Under the pieces are notes generated by a model. The model did no database searches and was not told where the DNA came from. It saw nothing but the letters and a program-made list of their open reading frames with translations. A stretch of 34,307 nucleotides of DNA from CAZYZQ01 sp964652075 (GTDB taxonomy: Bacteria > Bacillota > Clostridia > Oscillospirales > Oscillospiraceae): NCBI GenBank assembly GCA_964652075.1, contig CAZYZQ010000005.1, positions 1-34,307 on the forward strand, given 5' to 3'. Made by a program: the position numbers and the translations under genes. Positions 1-8,246 of the stretch are shown here, in pieces. How positions within the stretch are numbered: the stretch's first letter is position 1; each line of letters begins with the position of its first letter.

Positions 1-220
1 GCATGGGCAGATAGACATTCTCATGCCCCAGCTTCTTGAACTCCGCGTCCATCAGGCGCTGGATGTTCTCCCAGATGGCGTAGCCGTAGGGACGATAGAT
101 GAACATGCCCTTGATGGAGGAGTAGTCGATCAGCTCGGCCTTTTTACAGACGTCAGTGTACCACTGCGCAAAATCGACTTCCATGTCGGTGATATGCTCG
201 ACCTGTTTCTCTTTTGCCAT
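1..220 (-). CDS. proS: Proline--tRNA ligase, N-terminal part (runs off the window edge)
   Basis: The first 73 residues of a minus-strand gene are present; the rest lies beyond position 1. The product would charge tRNA-Pro with proline in the cytoplasm. The visible N-terminus starts MAKEKQVEHITDMEVDF and continues with AQWYTDVCKKAELIDYSS and RPYGYAIWE, the opening typical of the archaeal/eukaryote-like short ProRS that many Clostridia use. The ATG at 218-220 is preceded by an AAAGGAT ribosome-binding site. Its promoter is unclear: a TTGACA lies upstream, but no good -10 sits at 17 nt. The identification rests on the N-terminus only. Confidence 0.88.
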   Translation of the reverse strand, partial: MAKEKQVEHITDMEVDFAQWYTDVCKKAELIDYSSIKGMFIYRPYGYAIWENIQRLMDAEFKKLGHENVYLPM

Positions 221-360
221 ATTTTCAAATCCTTTCGGAACATAATCGCTTTCTTTGATTTTATCACACCTGTCAAGAGGGCGCATAGAATATTTTACAG
301 CTGTGCGCGCCGCCTGTACCGGGCCGGCGCGGCAAATTTTTCAGGCTTCAGGAGGGTGCT

Positions 361-657
361 ATGAGTCAAACATTTCGCTTTTTCGTCAAGCCCGCGCCCG
401 GCGAGCGGGTGGAGACGACGCTTTCCCTGCCGCCGGAGCACCGGGCGCTGCTGCTCGGCACCGTGCTCTCCGGCACCGAACCTGCGCCGGAGCTTCCCGT
501 GCTGCTCTTTGACGCCGAGACGCACCGGCCGCTTATGCAGGCCTACACCGACGAGGACGGCTGTTTTGCGCTCGGCCCGCTCGAGCCGGAGCGCCTGTAC
601 TGCGTCAGCGTCTGTCAATGCGGCACGGCTGTCCGGACGCTGGAAATTTCGATCTAG
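361..657 (+). CDS. Small hypothetical protein with carboxypeptidase-regulatory-like beta fold
   Basis: A 98-residue protein of unknown function. The ATG follows AGGAGG at a good distance. The middle reads like a CarboxypepD_reg/Ig-like domain: a 'GTVLSGTEP' strand, a 'PVLLFDAETHRPL' strand, then the signature turn 'TDEDGCFALGPLEP' followed by a last strand. No signal peptide or membrane segment is visible, so it is probably cytoplasmic. The next gene begins 12 bases after its stop with its own strong ribosome-binding site, so the two are probably co-transcribed. A weak promoter candidate (ATCACA at 263-268, TAGAAT at 286-291, 17 nt apart) lies upstream. Fold assignment is by motif only; no function can be given. 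Confidence 0.75.
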   Translation: MSQTFRFFVKPAPGERVETTLSLPPEHRALLLGTVLSGTEPAPELPVLLFDAETHRPLMQAYTDEDGCFALGPLEPERLYCVSVCQCGTAVRTLEISI

Positions 658-669
658 GAGGCGGTGACC

Positions 670-819
670 ATGGAGCGGATTCTGCTGTCGCTCGACGCGG
701 CGACCCTTGCATTCTATGAAAAGGTTGCGGACGCGGTCGGGCTGACCCCGGAACAGGTCTGCGCGGACGCGCTGTTCCGGTTGGCAGGCGAGCTGGCAGC
801 CTGCGCCATCAAACGGTAG
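670..819 (+). CDS. 49-residue hypothetical protein
   Basis: A very small gene with a near-perfect ribosome-binding site (TAGGAGGCGGTGACC before the ATG) that overlaps the stop of the preceding gene, indicating translational coupling. The product starts MERILLSLDAATLAFYEKVA and ends in a helix, LFRLAGELAACAIKR. A short strand followed by two helices is compatible with a ribbon-helix-helix-like fold, but this is only a suggestion. A separate promoter for the following nitroreductase starts right at its stop codon, so the two-gene unit is probably distinct from that gene. Function unknown. Confidence 0.65.
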   Translation: MERILLSLDAATLAFYEKVADAVGLTPEQVCADALFRLAGELAACAIKR

Positions 820-848
820 TTGCATTCCCGACCGGATTATGGTATAGT
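820..848 (+). promoter_or_regulatory. Sigma-A promoter of the nitroreductase gene
   Basis: TTGCAT (820-825) and TATAGT (843-848) are separated by exactly 17 bases. The predicted start near 855 gives a short leader before the ribosome-binding site at 870-875. Confidence 0.7.
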
Positions 849-882
849 GGACTTACCAAATTTTGATTGGGAGGTACATACG

Positions 883-1434
883 ATGACACAGACCATGCAG
901 GATATCCTGTCGCGTGCATCCGTCCGCCGCTTTACGGACGCCGATCTGACGCAGGAGGAGATCAAGGCGCTGGCGGACGCCGCGCTGGCCGCGCCCAGCG
1001 GCGGCAACGCGCAGAACTGGCAGTTCATCTTCTGCCCGCACCGTGACATGATTCAGGAGCTGGAGGACTGGCTCGTGGCCGACGCAAAATCCGGCAACAT
1101 TCCTCCAAAGCTGCTGCCGATCATGGAGGCGCGCAACTGGCGGATTCTGAACAACGCCGCGCTGCTCGTCCTGATCACCTCAAAGGGCGGCGAGAATCAG
1201 GTTGACGCGGGCATCGCTTGTGAGAACATCGTCCTCGCCGCACAGTCCATGGGCCTGCGCAGCTGCATCGTCGGCGGCCCGCGCACGGCGTTCTCCGGCG
1301 ACAAGCGCGAATATTTCCGCAAGCTGTTCCAGATCCCGGAGGGCCACGAGTTCGTCGTGGGTATCACGATCGGCCATCCCGCCATGGAGGCTGCGCCGCA
1401 CGCGCCGCAGCCTGAAAAGCTCACCATGCTCTAA
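883..1434 (+). CDS. Nitroreductase family protein
   Basis: A 183-residue FMN-dependent oxidoreductase of the nitroreductase fold, expected to use NAD(P)H to reduce nitro compounds, quinones or related substrates in the cytoplasm; the physiological substrate is unknown. Family marks are the N-terminal 'SRASVRRFTDADLT' with the FMN-phosphate-binding Arg-Arg pair, 'ALAAPSGGNAQNWQF', and 'GLRSCIVGGP' in the C-terminal half. The chosen ATG at 883 follows GGAGGT. A longer in-frame start at 820 would overlap the promoter and has no ribosome-binding site. It is monocistronic, with its own promoter and a shared bidirectional terminator downstream. Confidence 0.88.
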   Translation: MTQTMQDILSRASVRRFTDADLTQEEIKALADAALAAPSGGNAQNWQFIFCPHRDMIQELEDWLVADAKSGNIPPKLLPIMEARNWRILNNAALLVLITSKGGENQVDAGIACENIVLAAQSMGLRSCIVGGPRTAFSGDKREYFRKLFQIPEGHEFVVGITIGHPAMEAAPHAPQPEKLTML

Positions 1435-1436
1435 TC

Positions 1437-1475
1437 AAAAACAGCCGCTGCATTGCCGCAGCGGCTGTTTTTCGC
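1437..1475. terminator. Bidirectional terminator between nitroreductase and histidine kinase
   Basis: An 11-bp perfect stem (1441-1451 with 1458-1468) and a six-base loop, flanked by A5 on the left and T5 on the right. It therefore works as a Rho-independent terminator for both convergent genes. Confidence 0.85.
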
Positions 1476-3392
1476 TTATCTTACCGGGAAGCAGAGCGTC
1501 ACCTTGAACAGGTCACCGTCGATGCTCAGGTCGAGTGTGCCGCCCTGTAGCTCCATGAGCGAGCGCGCAATGGACAGGCCAAGGCCGCTTCCTTCGGTGC
1601 TGCGGGAGCGGTCGCCGCGCACAAAGCGTTCCATCAGCTCCTCCGCCGGGATATTCAGCGGCGCGTTGGAGGTATTCTTCAGCGTGATGACCGCCTTCCC
1701 GTCCGCGACCGTCATGTCGAGATAGACGCGCGTACCGGGCTGGGCGTATTTGCAGACATTCTGCATCAAGTTGTCGAAGACGCGCCACAGGTAGCGCCCG
1801 TCCGCCATAATCTCGGCCGGCTTCTCCGGGCCGGTGGCAATCAGCTCAAGGTTCTTCTCGTGCAGCCGGTTCTCGTACTCCCCCGCCGCCTGCGCCATCA
1901 GCACATTCAGCTGGCACGGTGCGAGCAGCACCTCCAAATTACCGGAGCTGGCCTTGGACGCCTCGACGAGGTCGCCCAGCAGCTTTTTCAGGCGCTCGGA
2001 CTGGTGCAGCAGCACCTGCGCGTATTCCGGGATCTTTTCGCTGCCCTGCGGCTCTTTGACAATGAGGTCGGCGTAGTTGATGATGGAGGTCAGCGGCGTC
2101 TTGATATCGTGCGAGACGTTTGTAATCAGCTCTGTTTTCATCCGCTCGCTCTTTATCCGCGCATCCACGGCCTTGCCCATGCCGCCAGCGATGCTGTTGA
2201 GGTTCTCGCCGTGCTCGCGGAACGCGCCGCGCATCCGGGACGTCTCCACCTGATAGCTCAGATCGCCGGCTGCAAGCGCGCGCCCTGCCTGCTGGAGTCT
2301 GCGCAGCCACAGCGTTACAGCCAGCAGGGCGGCCACGAGCACCATATGAAGGAGCATCCAGAAAAACAGTGACGCGCCGAACGTGCTCATCTCCGTGCCG
2401 CCGACAAAGATCATCAGCTCCGCAAAGCACACAACCGCCGCGCCCAGCGCGACCTGCCACAGTAGCGACAGGTTCCGCAGAAGCGAACCGACCGCGCGGA
2501 AGAACCAGCGCAGCGTGCGGTAGATCAGGTGGAGAAAGCGCCAGATCAGGGTATTTTTCCACCATTTACCCTGCTTGCAGCGCACCGCGAAGGTGTAGCT
2601 CCACGCCGTCAGCACAACGGCGCCGATCAGCGCGCAGAACCCCACCAGCGCAGCCTGTACCAGGTCCGATTCGTAGCCGTAGCTGATCTCCTCCGCAATG
2701 CCGCCGATTGCAAGCGCGGCGCCGCCGACGAGTACAACCGTCAGAAGGTCAAACGGGATGCGCGTTACAGCGCTGGTCTTGAGGTTCCCCTCCGGATCTC
2801 TGCCCGCCACGCAGAGCAGGAAGATATAGGACGCGACCGCGCCGAGCGCGCTCAGCACCCCGATCACCCAGACCGCCCAGCGCATCCGCCAGCAAAACCT
2901 CTCCAGCCGGATGCACTGGTCAAAGCTGTCAGACGCATTGCGGGCTGCCGTCCCGGCGGTGGAATCCACGCGGACCGTCACAACGTACGGCCCCGGCGAT
3001 TGGAGCGTCTGCTCCAGATAACGGCCGTCATAGTGCGGGAAGTAGCCCTGCGAGAAGTCAAATTGAAATACCCATCTGCCGTCTGTACGCGGCTCGGTGT
3101 GCCATAGCTCTTTGCCGTCCTCGTCGCAGATGGTATAGTCCGCATTGGAGGGCGGCGGGTTTACTGTCTCACCCTCGATGGAGATCATATCCAGAAGATT
3201 ATATGCCCCATTCCATGCGCAGGAGGTCAGGCCGTCCTCGAGCCACTGTTGCAGCGTACCGGAATAGACATCGGCTGCAAGCATCCCCACACCCGCCAAA
3301 ATCCCGGCGAAAGCGGTGCAGAGCAGCAGAATTGTCAGGAGAAACGCGGCGACCTTCGTCGGCAGGCGGCGCGTCCAGGTGTATTTTTTCAT
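1476..3392 (-). CDS. Membrane sensor histidine kinase
   Basis: A 638-residue two-component sensor kinase. Domains in order: a membrane helix (about 15-38), an extracytoplasmic region (about 40-168), a block of at least five further helices (about 170-195, 214-232, 243-268, 309-330, 338-362), a HAMP-like linker with 'LAAGDLSYQVE' (373-383), a HisKA domain with the phospho-acceptor His428 in 'NVSHDIKTPLTS', and an ATPase domain with N box 'WRVFDNLMQNVCKYA' (536-550), F box 'RFVRGD' and G box 'GSGLGLS' (601-607). It overlaps the upstream response regulator by an ATGA, so the pair is co-translated. The signal is not evident from sequence. Cell-envelope stress is a common theme for such polytopic kinases in Firmicutes, but that is inference. 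Confidence 0.93.
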   Translation of the reverse strand: MKKYTWTRRLPTKVAAFLLTILLLCTAFAGILAGVGMLAADVYSGTLQQWLEDGLTSCAWNGAYNLLDMISIEGETVNPPPSNADYTICDEDGKELWHTEPRTDGRWVFQFDFSQGYFPHYDGRYLEQTLQSPGPYVVTVRVDSTAGTAARNASDSFDQCIRLERFCWRMRWAVWVIGVLSALGAVASYIFLLCVAGRDPEGNLKTSAVTRIPFDLLTVVLVGGAALAIGGIAEEISYGYESDLVQAALVGFCALIGAVVLTAWSYTFAVRCKQGKWWKNTLIWRFLHLIYRTLRWFFRAVGSLLRNLSLLWQVALGAAVVCFAELMIFVGGTEMSTFGASLFFWMLLHMVLVAALLAVTLWLRRLQQAGRALAAGDLSYQVETSRMRGAFREHGENLNSIAGGMGKAVDARIKSERMKTELITNVSHDIKTPLTSIINYADLIVKEPQGSEKIPEYAQVLLHQSERLKKLLGDLVEASKASSGNLEVLLAPCQLNVLMAQAAGEYENRLHEKNLELIATGPEKPAEIMADGRYLWRVFDNLMQNVCKYAQPGTRVYLDMTVADGKAVITLKNTSNAPLNIPAEELMERFVRGDRSRSTEGSGLGLSIARSLMELQGGTLDLSIDGDLFKVTLCFPVR

Positions 3393-4087
3393 GTGTTTCG
3401 CTCCTTTTCCAGCTTGTAGCCCTGTCCCCAGACGACCTTGAGCGTGCGCGGCTCGGCGGGGTCCAGCTCCAGCTTCTCGCGCAGATGGCGGATGTGGACG
3501 GCGACGGTGTTCTCGCTGCCGAACGGCGCGTCCTGCCAGACGCGGCGGTAAATCTCGCGCGGCGAGAACACCTCGCCCGGATGCTGCATCAGCAGCTTCA
3601 GAATCTCGAACTCCGTCGGCGTCAGGCTAACCGGATCGCCGTCCAGCGTGACGCGCTTTTCGCGGTCATCCAGCTCAATTCCGGCGGCACGAAGCGTCTG
3701 CGGCTGTGCCTGCCCGCCGCCGAGGCGCAGATACCGGCGCAGCTGCGAGCGCACCCGCGCCGCAACCTCCACTGGGTTAAAGGGCTTTGTGATGTAGTCG
3801 TCCGCGCCAACGTCGAGGCCGAGAATCTTGTCGGTGTCCTCACTCTTGGCCGTCAGCAGGATAATCGGGACATTGCTCGTCTCCCGGATTCGCGCCATCG
3901 CGCCGATTCCATCCAGCTCCGGCATCATGACGTCCAGCAAAATCAGGTGCAGCTCCTGCTCCTGCGCAAGCTGTACGGCCTCACGGCCGTTGTGCGCCTC
4001 AAAGAACTGGTATTCCGGGTTTGCCAGATAGATTTTCAGAGCGTTGATAATATCCTGTTCGTCGTCACAGATCAAAATGTTTTGCAT
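3389..4087 (-). CDS. OmpR/PhoB-family response regulator
   Basis: A 232-residue DNA-binding response regulator paired with the downstream kinase. The receiver domain shows the acidic pocket Asp8-Asp9, the phospho-acceptor Asp52 in 'LILLDVMMPELDG', Thr79 and Lys101 ('TKPFNP'). The C-terminal half is a winged helix of the OmpR class ('SLTPTEFEILKLL', 'ENTVAVHIRHLREKLE', 'VWGQGYKLE'). The last codon overlaps the kinase start by four bases. The 130 bases upstream hold an inverted repeat (4154-4170) that could be an autoregulatory site. Target genes are unknown. Confidence 0.95.
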   Translation of the reverse strand: MQNILICDDEQDIINALKIYLANPEYQFFEAHNGREAVQLAQEQELHLILLDVMMPELDGIGAMARIRETSNVPIILLTAKSEDTDKILGLDVGADDYITKPFNPVEVAARVRSQLRRYLRLGGGQAQPQTLRAAGIELDDREKRVTLDGDPVSLTPTEFEILKLLMQHPGEVFSPREIYRRVWQDAPFGSENTVAVHIRHLREKLELDPAEPRTLKVVWGQGYKLEKERNT

Positions 4088-4170
4088 GTGTTTCTCCCCT
4101 CTCCTCGGCTACTATGATACCGTATCTCCGCTTTCAAATAAAGATGGAAAGCGTTTAAGATTTTCTTAAA

Positions 4171-4212
4171 ATGATTATGCCGCACCGCGCATTTGCGGTG
4201 CGGCATAATCAT
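4171..4212 (-). terminator. Strong hairpin after the DHHW gene
   Basis: An 18-bp perfect stem (4171-4188 with 4195-4212) with a six-base loop, immediately after the stop codon of the minus-strand gene ending at 4217. Read on the minus strand it is followed by TTTAAG, a short U tract, so termination is likely but may be incomplete. Confidence 0.7.
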
Positions 4213-4216
4213 TGTT

Positions 4217-5410
4217 TTAGGAAAAGAGCGTTCCGTTGCCCTCCCGCAGCAGCAACGCCTGATAATCCCGGATACAGATCACAATATCCGGCTTCCAGCG
4301 CTCGATATAATCGGACAGCGGCATCTCATCATAGTGCCGCAGATCAAGCGCGCGTACAGTACCGAAGCTGTAGTAGAGAATTGATTCAACGGCGTTCGTA
4401 AAGCTGTCGCCGTAAATCAGCACGGAAGGCAGCTCCGCGCGGCCCGTATCAATCACAGTCTCGGCAATATCGCCGCCCATATAGAAATTATAGAGAACGT
4501 CGGACGTCTCATCGGGCGGCATTTTGTAGACGGTGGCCTCCACCGGCTGGCCGTTGTCGGTTCTGGAAAACGGGATCTCGTCCCGGAAGGTCGCGTAGCA
4601 CAGGTGCTCGTCCGAGGGCCAGAGATCAAACAGCTTTCGGTCATAGCTTCCGAGATACTCGTTTGGCAATGTGTGGAACGAGATTGCATCGCCCTCTGCC
4701 AGCGGCAGCACCCATCCCCCGCTTTGCAGCGTCTCAATGATAGCGCAATAGGTCTCGTAGGCGCCGGCGAGATTAAAGTGGTTATCAACCGATGAGGTAA
4801 AGTGCTTCTCGTCCCCCGCCGCGCGAAACCGTTCGCCCATGTCGAGAAACGGAATGTCCCGCGCCGCCATTGCCTCTGTAAAAGCGGGCAACGACGCCTC
4901 CGTATACGCGGCGTTGTTCCACAGGTAGGATGGATAGTCGTCCTCGTAAAATACATACTGGCATGGTACCGCTACATGCAGATATGTACCGCCGTAGCGC
5001 TCCACAAGGTCGCGCAGGCGGCCGATCTCATCCGCCATGGCCTCCGCCGCGACCTGTGCCGTGTCAATTTTAAGCCAGGACAGATAGGCGTGAATCCCCT
5101 CCTTGCCGACAACCACATTGCTGACAACGGGACGGTGGAACAGGTTCAGATCCGCCCAGATGCTCTGACGGATCAGCGGGCGCCTGTAGAAGGAGTTTTC
5201 CTGTAGGAACTTTTCCAGATCGTCAAAATACGCGCCGGAAATCATCTCCTTTGGGTCCGCCACCGGGCAGGCCGCCAGCGTTCGGTTCTCGTAATAGGAA
5301 AAGTGCTGCACATTGCGGTAGTGCCGAATCGTCAAAAGCGACAGCAGCAGTCCCGCCGCAAGCGAGACCGATACAATACAAAGAAACAGCACATTGGATA
5401 CTTTTTTCAT
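4217..5410 (-). CDS. DHHW/AlgX-like SGNH-type membrane-anchored protein (cassette 1)
   Basis: A 397-residue protein with one N-terminal signal-anchor (about residues 5-26) and an outside-facing domain of the DHHW/AlgJ-AlgX type. These act together with MBOAT proteins in O-acylation of surface polysaccharides or other polymers. Marks: 'ENRTLAACP' after the anchor, Asp209-x-His211 in 'SVDNHFNLAG' (Phe where most DHHW members have Trp), and a GDS-like block 'YGDSFTNA' (Asp335, Ser336). It starts 11 bases after the MBOAT stop with GGGGAG before the ATG, so the two form one operon. Because its MBOAT partner is frameshifted here, this copy may be orphaned. Confidence 0.82.
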   Translation of the reverse strand: MKKVSNVLFLCIVSVSLAAGLLLSLLTIRHYRNVQHFSYYENRTLAACPVADPKEMISGAYFDDLEKFLQENSFYRRPLIRQSIWADLNLFHRPVVSNVVVGKEGIHAYLSWLKIDTAQVAAEAMADEIGRLRDLVERYGGTYLHVAVPCQYVFYEDDYPSYLWNNAAYTEASLPAFTEAMAARDIPFLDMGERFRAAGDEKHFTSSVDNHFNLAGAYETYCAIIETLQSGGWVLPLAEGDAISFHTLPNEYLGSYDRKLFDLWPSDEHLCYATFRDEIPFSRTDNGQPVEATVYKMPPDETSDVLYNFYMGGDIAETVIDTGRAELPSVLIYGDSFTNAVESILYYSFGTVRALDLRHYDEMPLSDYIERWKPDIVICIRDYQALLLREGNGTLFS

Positions 5411-5421
5411 CGCCGCTCCCC

Positions 5422-6815
5422 TCAGAACTGGAAATAGATGAACGGATTAAACGAGCCGTTCACAAGCTTCATCACAGACAGATACCCCAACAGCAGCGCA
5501 AGGCACTTCGGCCCCAGATCGGCCACGATCCGGGCAGCACGTCCACCGGAAGAGAACTTCCGCCGTAGTGCGGGCGTGATGGGCAGGGCTGCGAGCAGGC
5601 ACAGAATCCACTCAGGCCAGTATTCGAGCAGATAATACGTCGCCTGCCCCGCGCCGGTCAGGCCGTTCGCGCCGAACATGGCTGCAAAGTAGCGCATTGC
5701 AGCGCCAAGGTCGTTCGCGCGGAACAGCACCCAGCTGAACAGAACCGCCACAAGCGTGTACACATGCCCCACGGCCCGCGGCAAATGCGCGCCCCACAGG
5801 TATTTCTCGCCGATCAGCAGCACAAAAAACCAGAGGCCCCAGCAGATAAAATTCCATGACGCGCCGTGCCACATACCCGTGAGGAACCAGACGACAAACA
5901 GATTCCACAGATGCCGCACTCGCCCACACCGGTTTCCGCCAAGCGGGATGTACAGATAGTCCCGGAACCAGCTTGAAAGCGAAATATGCCAGCGCCTCCA
6001 AAACTCCGTGACGCTGTGGGCGATATAGGGATAGTTGAAATTCTCAAGAAAGTGAAAGCCAAAAATCCGGCCAAGGCCAATCGCCATGTCGGAATAGGCC
6101 GAAAAGTCGAAATAAATTTGCAGCGTATACGCCGCCGCGCCGACCCATGTAAATCCGCCGAGGGTACATATGCGCCAAAAGCCGCGTCTGCAATGTTCGC
6201 CATGCTGTTGGCCAGCAGCATTTTCTTGCCGAGGCCGAACAGGAACCGCTGCATCCCGGCAGCAAACTCGTCTACAGACTCGCTCCGGGTATCAATTTCC
6301 GCAGCTACCGTCTGGTAGCGCACAATCGGCCCGGCGACAAGCTGCGGGAAGAGCGAAATGTACAGCGCAACCTTCAACGGATTCTTCTGCACAGGCACCT
6401 CCCCGCGATAGACGTCGATCGCGTAGCTCATCCCCTGAAATGTAAAAAAGGAGATGCCAACAGGCAGCGTGATCTGTGGGACAGGAATCGAAACGCCTGC
6501 GCTGTTGATCATCTGTGCAAAAAATCCCGCATATTTGAATACGCCGAGCAACCCGAGGTTCAGCACAACCGTCACTGTGATCCACACGCGTCCGCCTCTG
6601 TGTCCCGGCTTGCAAAGAAGCCCACCAATATAATTGATCGCAATGGAGGCAAGCATCAGCGGCAGGAATTTCGGCCCGGCACAGGCATAGAACGCAAGGC
6701 TGAATGCCAGCAAGATCAGATTACGCGCCGGCCGGAACCGCTTGGGGACAAGAAAATAGGCCGCTAACAGCAGCGGCAGAAAGCCCGTCAGAAACGACAA
6801 GCTGCTAAAAACCAT
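5422..6815 (-). pseudogene. MBOAT-family O-acyltransferase, interrupted by a frameshift (cassette 1)
   Basis: Two adjacent reading frames together make one AlgI/DltB-like membrane O-acyltransferase. The first (from ATG 6815, GGAGGG ribosome-binding site) runs 'MVFSSLSFLTGFLPLLLAAY' through 'LVAGPIVRYQ' to 'AAFGAYVP', about 217 residues. The second carries the rest in the -1 frame from about 6150 ('TWVGAAAYTLQIYFDF') to 5422, including 'FWRRWHISLSSWFRDYLY' and the catalytic-His motif 'MWHGASWNF'. The switch lies between 6142 and 6167 and needs one extra base (or the loss of two) to be repaired. Restored length, about 465, matches the intact paralogue at 15409-16791 (460). No convincing slippery heptamer is present, so a real inactivating mutation or a sequencing error is more likely than programmed shifting. 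Confidence 0.85.
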
Positions 6816-6837
6816 GAAAATCCCTCCAAGCAACTCT

Positions 6838-6867
6838 ATCATTAATCCGCCGGCTGCGCTTTGTCAA
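6838..6867 (-). promoter_or_regulatory. Possible promoter of the cassette 1 operon
   Basis: TTGACA on the minus strand (6862-6867) lies 18 bases from AATGAT (6838-6843). The -35 is perfect and the -10 is only a 4/6 match. No ECF-like site was seen here, unlike the paralogous cassette. Confidence 0.35.
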
Positions 6868-6929
6868 GCGCGTAAGTCCCGCCCCGAATCGGCCGTCCTG
6901 CGGAATATGAGAAAACGCGGCGGTTTCGC

Positions 6930-6958
6930 TTGCCATTTTTGAATTGTTCCTGTATAAT
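6930..6958 (+). promoter_or_regulatory. Sigma-A promoter of ychF
   Basis: TTGCCA (6930-6935) and a perfect TATAAT (6953-6958) with a 17-base spacer, upstream of the AAAGGGA ribosome-binding site. Confidence 0.8.
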
Positions 6959-6992
6959 ATGCGGTAGTACGTCCGAAAGGGAGAATATACAG

Positions 6993-8087
6993 ATGAAGCT
7001 TGGAATCGTCGGGCTTCCGAACGTCGGAAAGTCCACGCTGTTTAATGCCATTACCAACGCGGGCGCTGAGGCCGCAAACTATCCGTTCTGCACCATCGAC
7101 CCGAATGTCGGCATGGTCACCGTGCCGGACGAGCGGCTTGAGTGGCTGCGCGACCAGCACAACCCGAAAAAGTTCACCCCCGCCGTCATTGAGTTTGTCG
7201 ACATTGCGGGCCTTGTCAAGGGTGCGAGCAAGGGCGAAGGGCTGGGCAACAAGTTCCTCTCCAATATCCGCTCGACCGACGCGATTGTGCATGTCGTGCG
7301 CTGCTTCGATGACGCGAACATCACCCATGTCGAGGGATCGACCGATCCGCTGCGCGATATTGAGATCATCAACATGGAGCTTGTTATGGCGGATATTGAG
7401 ATGGTCGAGCGCCGGATCGACAAGGCGAAAAAGGCCGCAAAGGGCGACAAGAAGTTCCTGCACGAGGCGGAGGTCTTTGATGGCCTGCTTGAGCACCTGA
7501 ACGGCGGCAATCTCGCGCGCACTTATGCGTGTGACGAGGACGACGCGGCGCTGATTGCGACCAGCGATCTGCTGACACTTAAGAAGACCATCTACGCGGC
7601 CAATCTGGACGACGACGCAGTCGCCTCCCCGGATGGCAACCAGTATTATGAGGCCGTGAAAACCCTTGCCGCAAAGGAGGGCAGCCAGGTGCTGCCGATC
7701 TGCGCGCGGCTTGAATCGGAAATTGCCGAGCTGGACGACCCCGCCGAAAAGGCCGAGTTCATGGCTGAGCTGGGGCTGGCCGAGTCCGGGCTGGACCGGC
7801 TCATCAAGTGCAGCTATGCGCTGCTCGGGCTGATCTCCTTCCTGACCGCAGGGCCGGACGAGTGCCGCGCCTGGACGATCAAAGCCGGGACGAAAGCCCC
7901 GCAGGCCGCAGGCAAAATCCACACGGACTTCGAGCGCGGCTTCATCCGTGCGGAGGTCATTGCGTTTGAGGATCTCAAGGCGTGCGGCACGATGGCCGCC
8001 GCAAAGGCCAAGGGCCTTGTCCGCTCCGAGGGCAAGGACTATGTCATGCAGGACGGCGATATCGTCAACTTCCTGTTCAACGTCTGA
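6993..8087 (+). CDS. ychF: Redox-regulated ATPase/GTPase YchF (OLA1 family)
   Basis: A 364-residue Obg-superfamily nucleotidase that binds ribosomes and prefers ATP in characterised homologues. The N-terminal G domain has the P-loop 'GLPNVGKST' (residues 7-15) and 'DIAGLVKGASKGEGLGNKFL' (switch II/Walker B region). A coiled-coil insertion follows, and a C-terminal TGS domain ends 'GKDYVMQDGDIVNFLFNV'. The ATG at 6993 gives the normal YchF N-terminus; a longer in-frame start lacks a ribosome-binding site and would include the promoter. It is transcribed alone, with a hairpin terminator after it. Confidence 0.97.
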   Translation: MKLGIVGLPNVGKSTLFNAITNAGAEAANYPFCTIDPNVGMVTVPDERLEWLRDQHNPKKFTPAVIEFVDIAGLVKGASKGEGLGNKFLSNIRSTDAIVHVVRCFDDANITHVEGSTDPLRDIEIINMELVMADIEMVERRIDKAKKAAKGDKKFLHEAEVFDGLLEHLNGGNLARTYACDEDDAALIATSDLLTLKKTIYAANLDDDAVASPDGNQYYEAVKTLAAKEGSQVLPICARLESEIAELDDPAEKAEFMAELGLAESGLDRLIKCSYALLGLISFLTAGPDECRAWTIKAGTKAPQAAGKIHTDFERGFIRAEVIAFEDLKACGTMAAAKAKGLVRSEGKDYVMQDGDIVNFLFNV

Positions 8088-8106
8088 CCGAAAAAACGGC
8101 ATCCTG

Positions 8107-8148
8107 ACGCGCCGGACGGCGGGGCTCCCCCGCTGCCCGGCGCGTTTT
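8107..8148 (+). terminator. Terminator after ychF
   Basis: A GC-rich hairpin with a 9-bp outer stem (8107-8115 with 8137-8145), an imperfect inner stem and a short T4 tail. Confidence 0.6.
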
Positions 8149-8164
8149 GGCACGCGGCGTGCGC

Positions 8165-8193
8165 TTGACAAGATACCCGGGCGGTGTTATAGT
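8165..8193 (+). promoter_or_regulatory. Sigma-A promoter of the marR-tauE operon
   Basis: A perfect TTGACA (8165-8170), a 17-base spacer and TATAGT (8188-8193). The 50-base AT-rich leader that follows, before the ribosome-binding site, is the natural place for an autoregulatory MarR site. Only weak 4-bp arms (CAAA...TTTG, 8207-8223) were seen there. Confidence 0.75.
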
Positions 8194-8246
8194 ATTTTCA
8201 AAACCAAACAGTCTAAATTTGAAGAATTACGTTGGAGGGATCGCCC

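Noticed and set aside
5422..6087. Independent small MBOAT gene starting at the internal ATG (MAIGLGRIFGF)
   Set aside because: The ATG lies within a conserved MBOAT motif, has no ribosome-binding site, and half the enzyme would be missing. It is the 3' part of a frameshifted gene.
6142..6167. Programmed -1 frameshift in the MBOAT gene
   Set aside because: The frame change has the right sign, but no X-XXY-YYZ slippery heptamer or convincing downstream pseudoknot was found, and the intact paralogue needs none.
6864..8171. Long open frame on the minus strand (435 codons) antisense to ychF
   Set aside because: It mirrors a certain ychF gene, reads as low-quality Arg/Leu/Asp-rich sequence, has no ribosome-binding site, and is a shadow of GC-rich codon usage.
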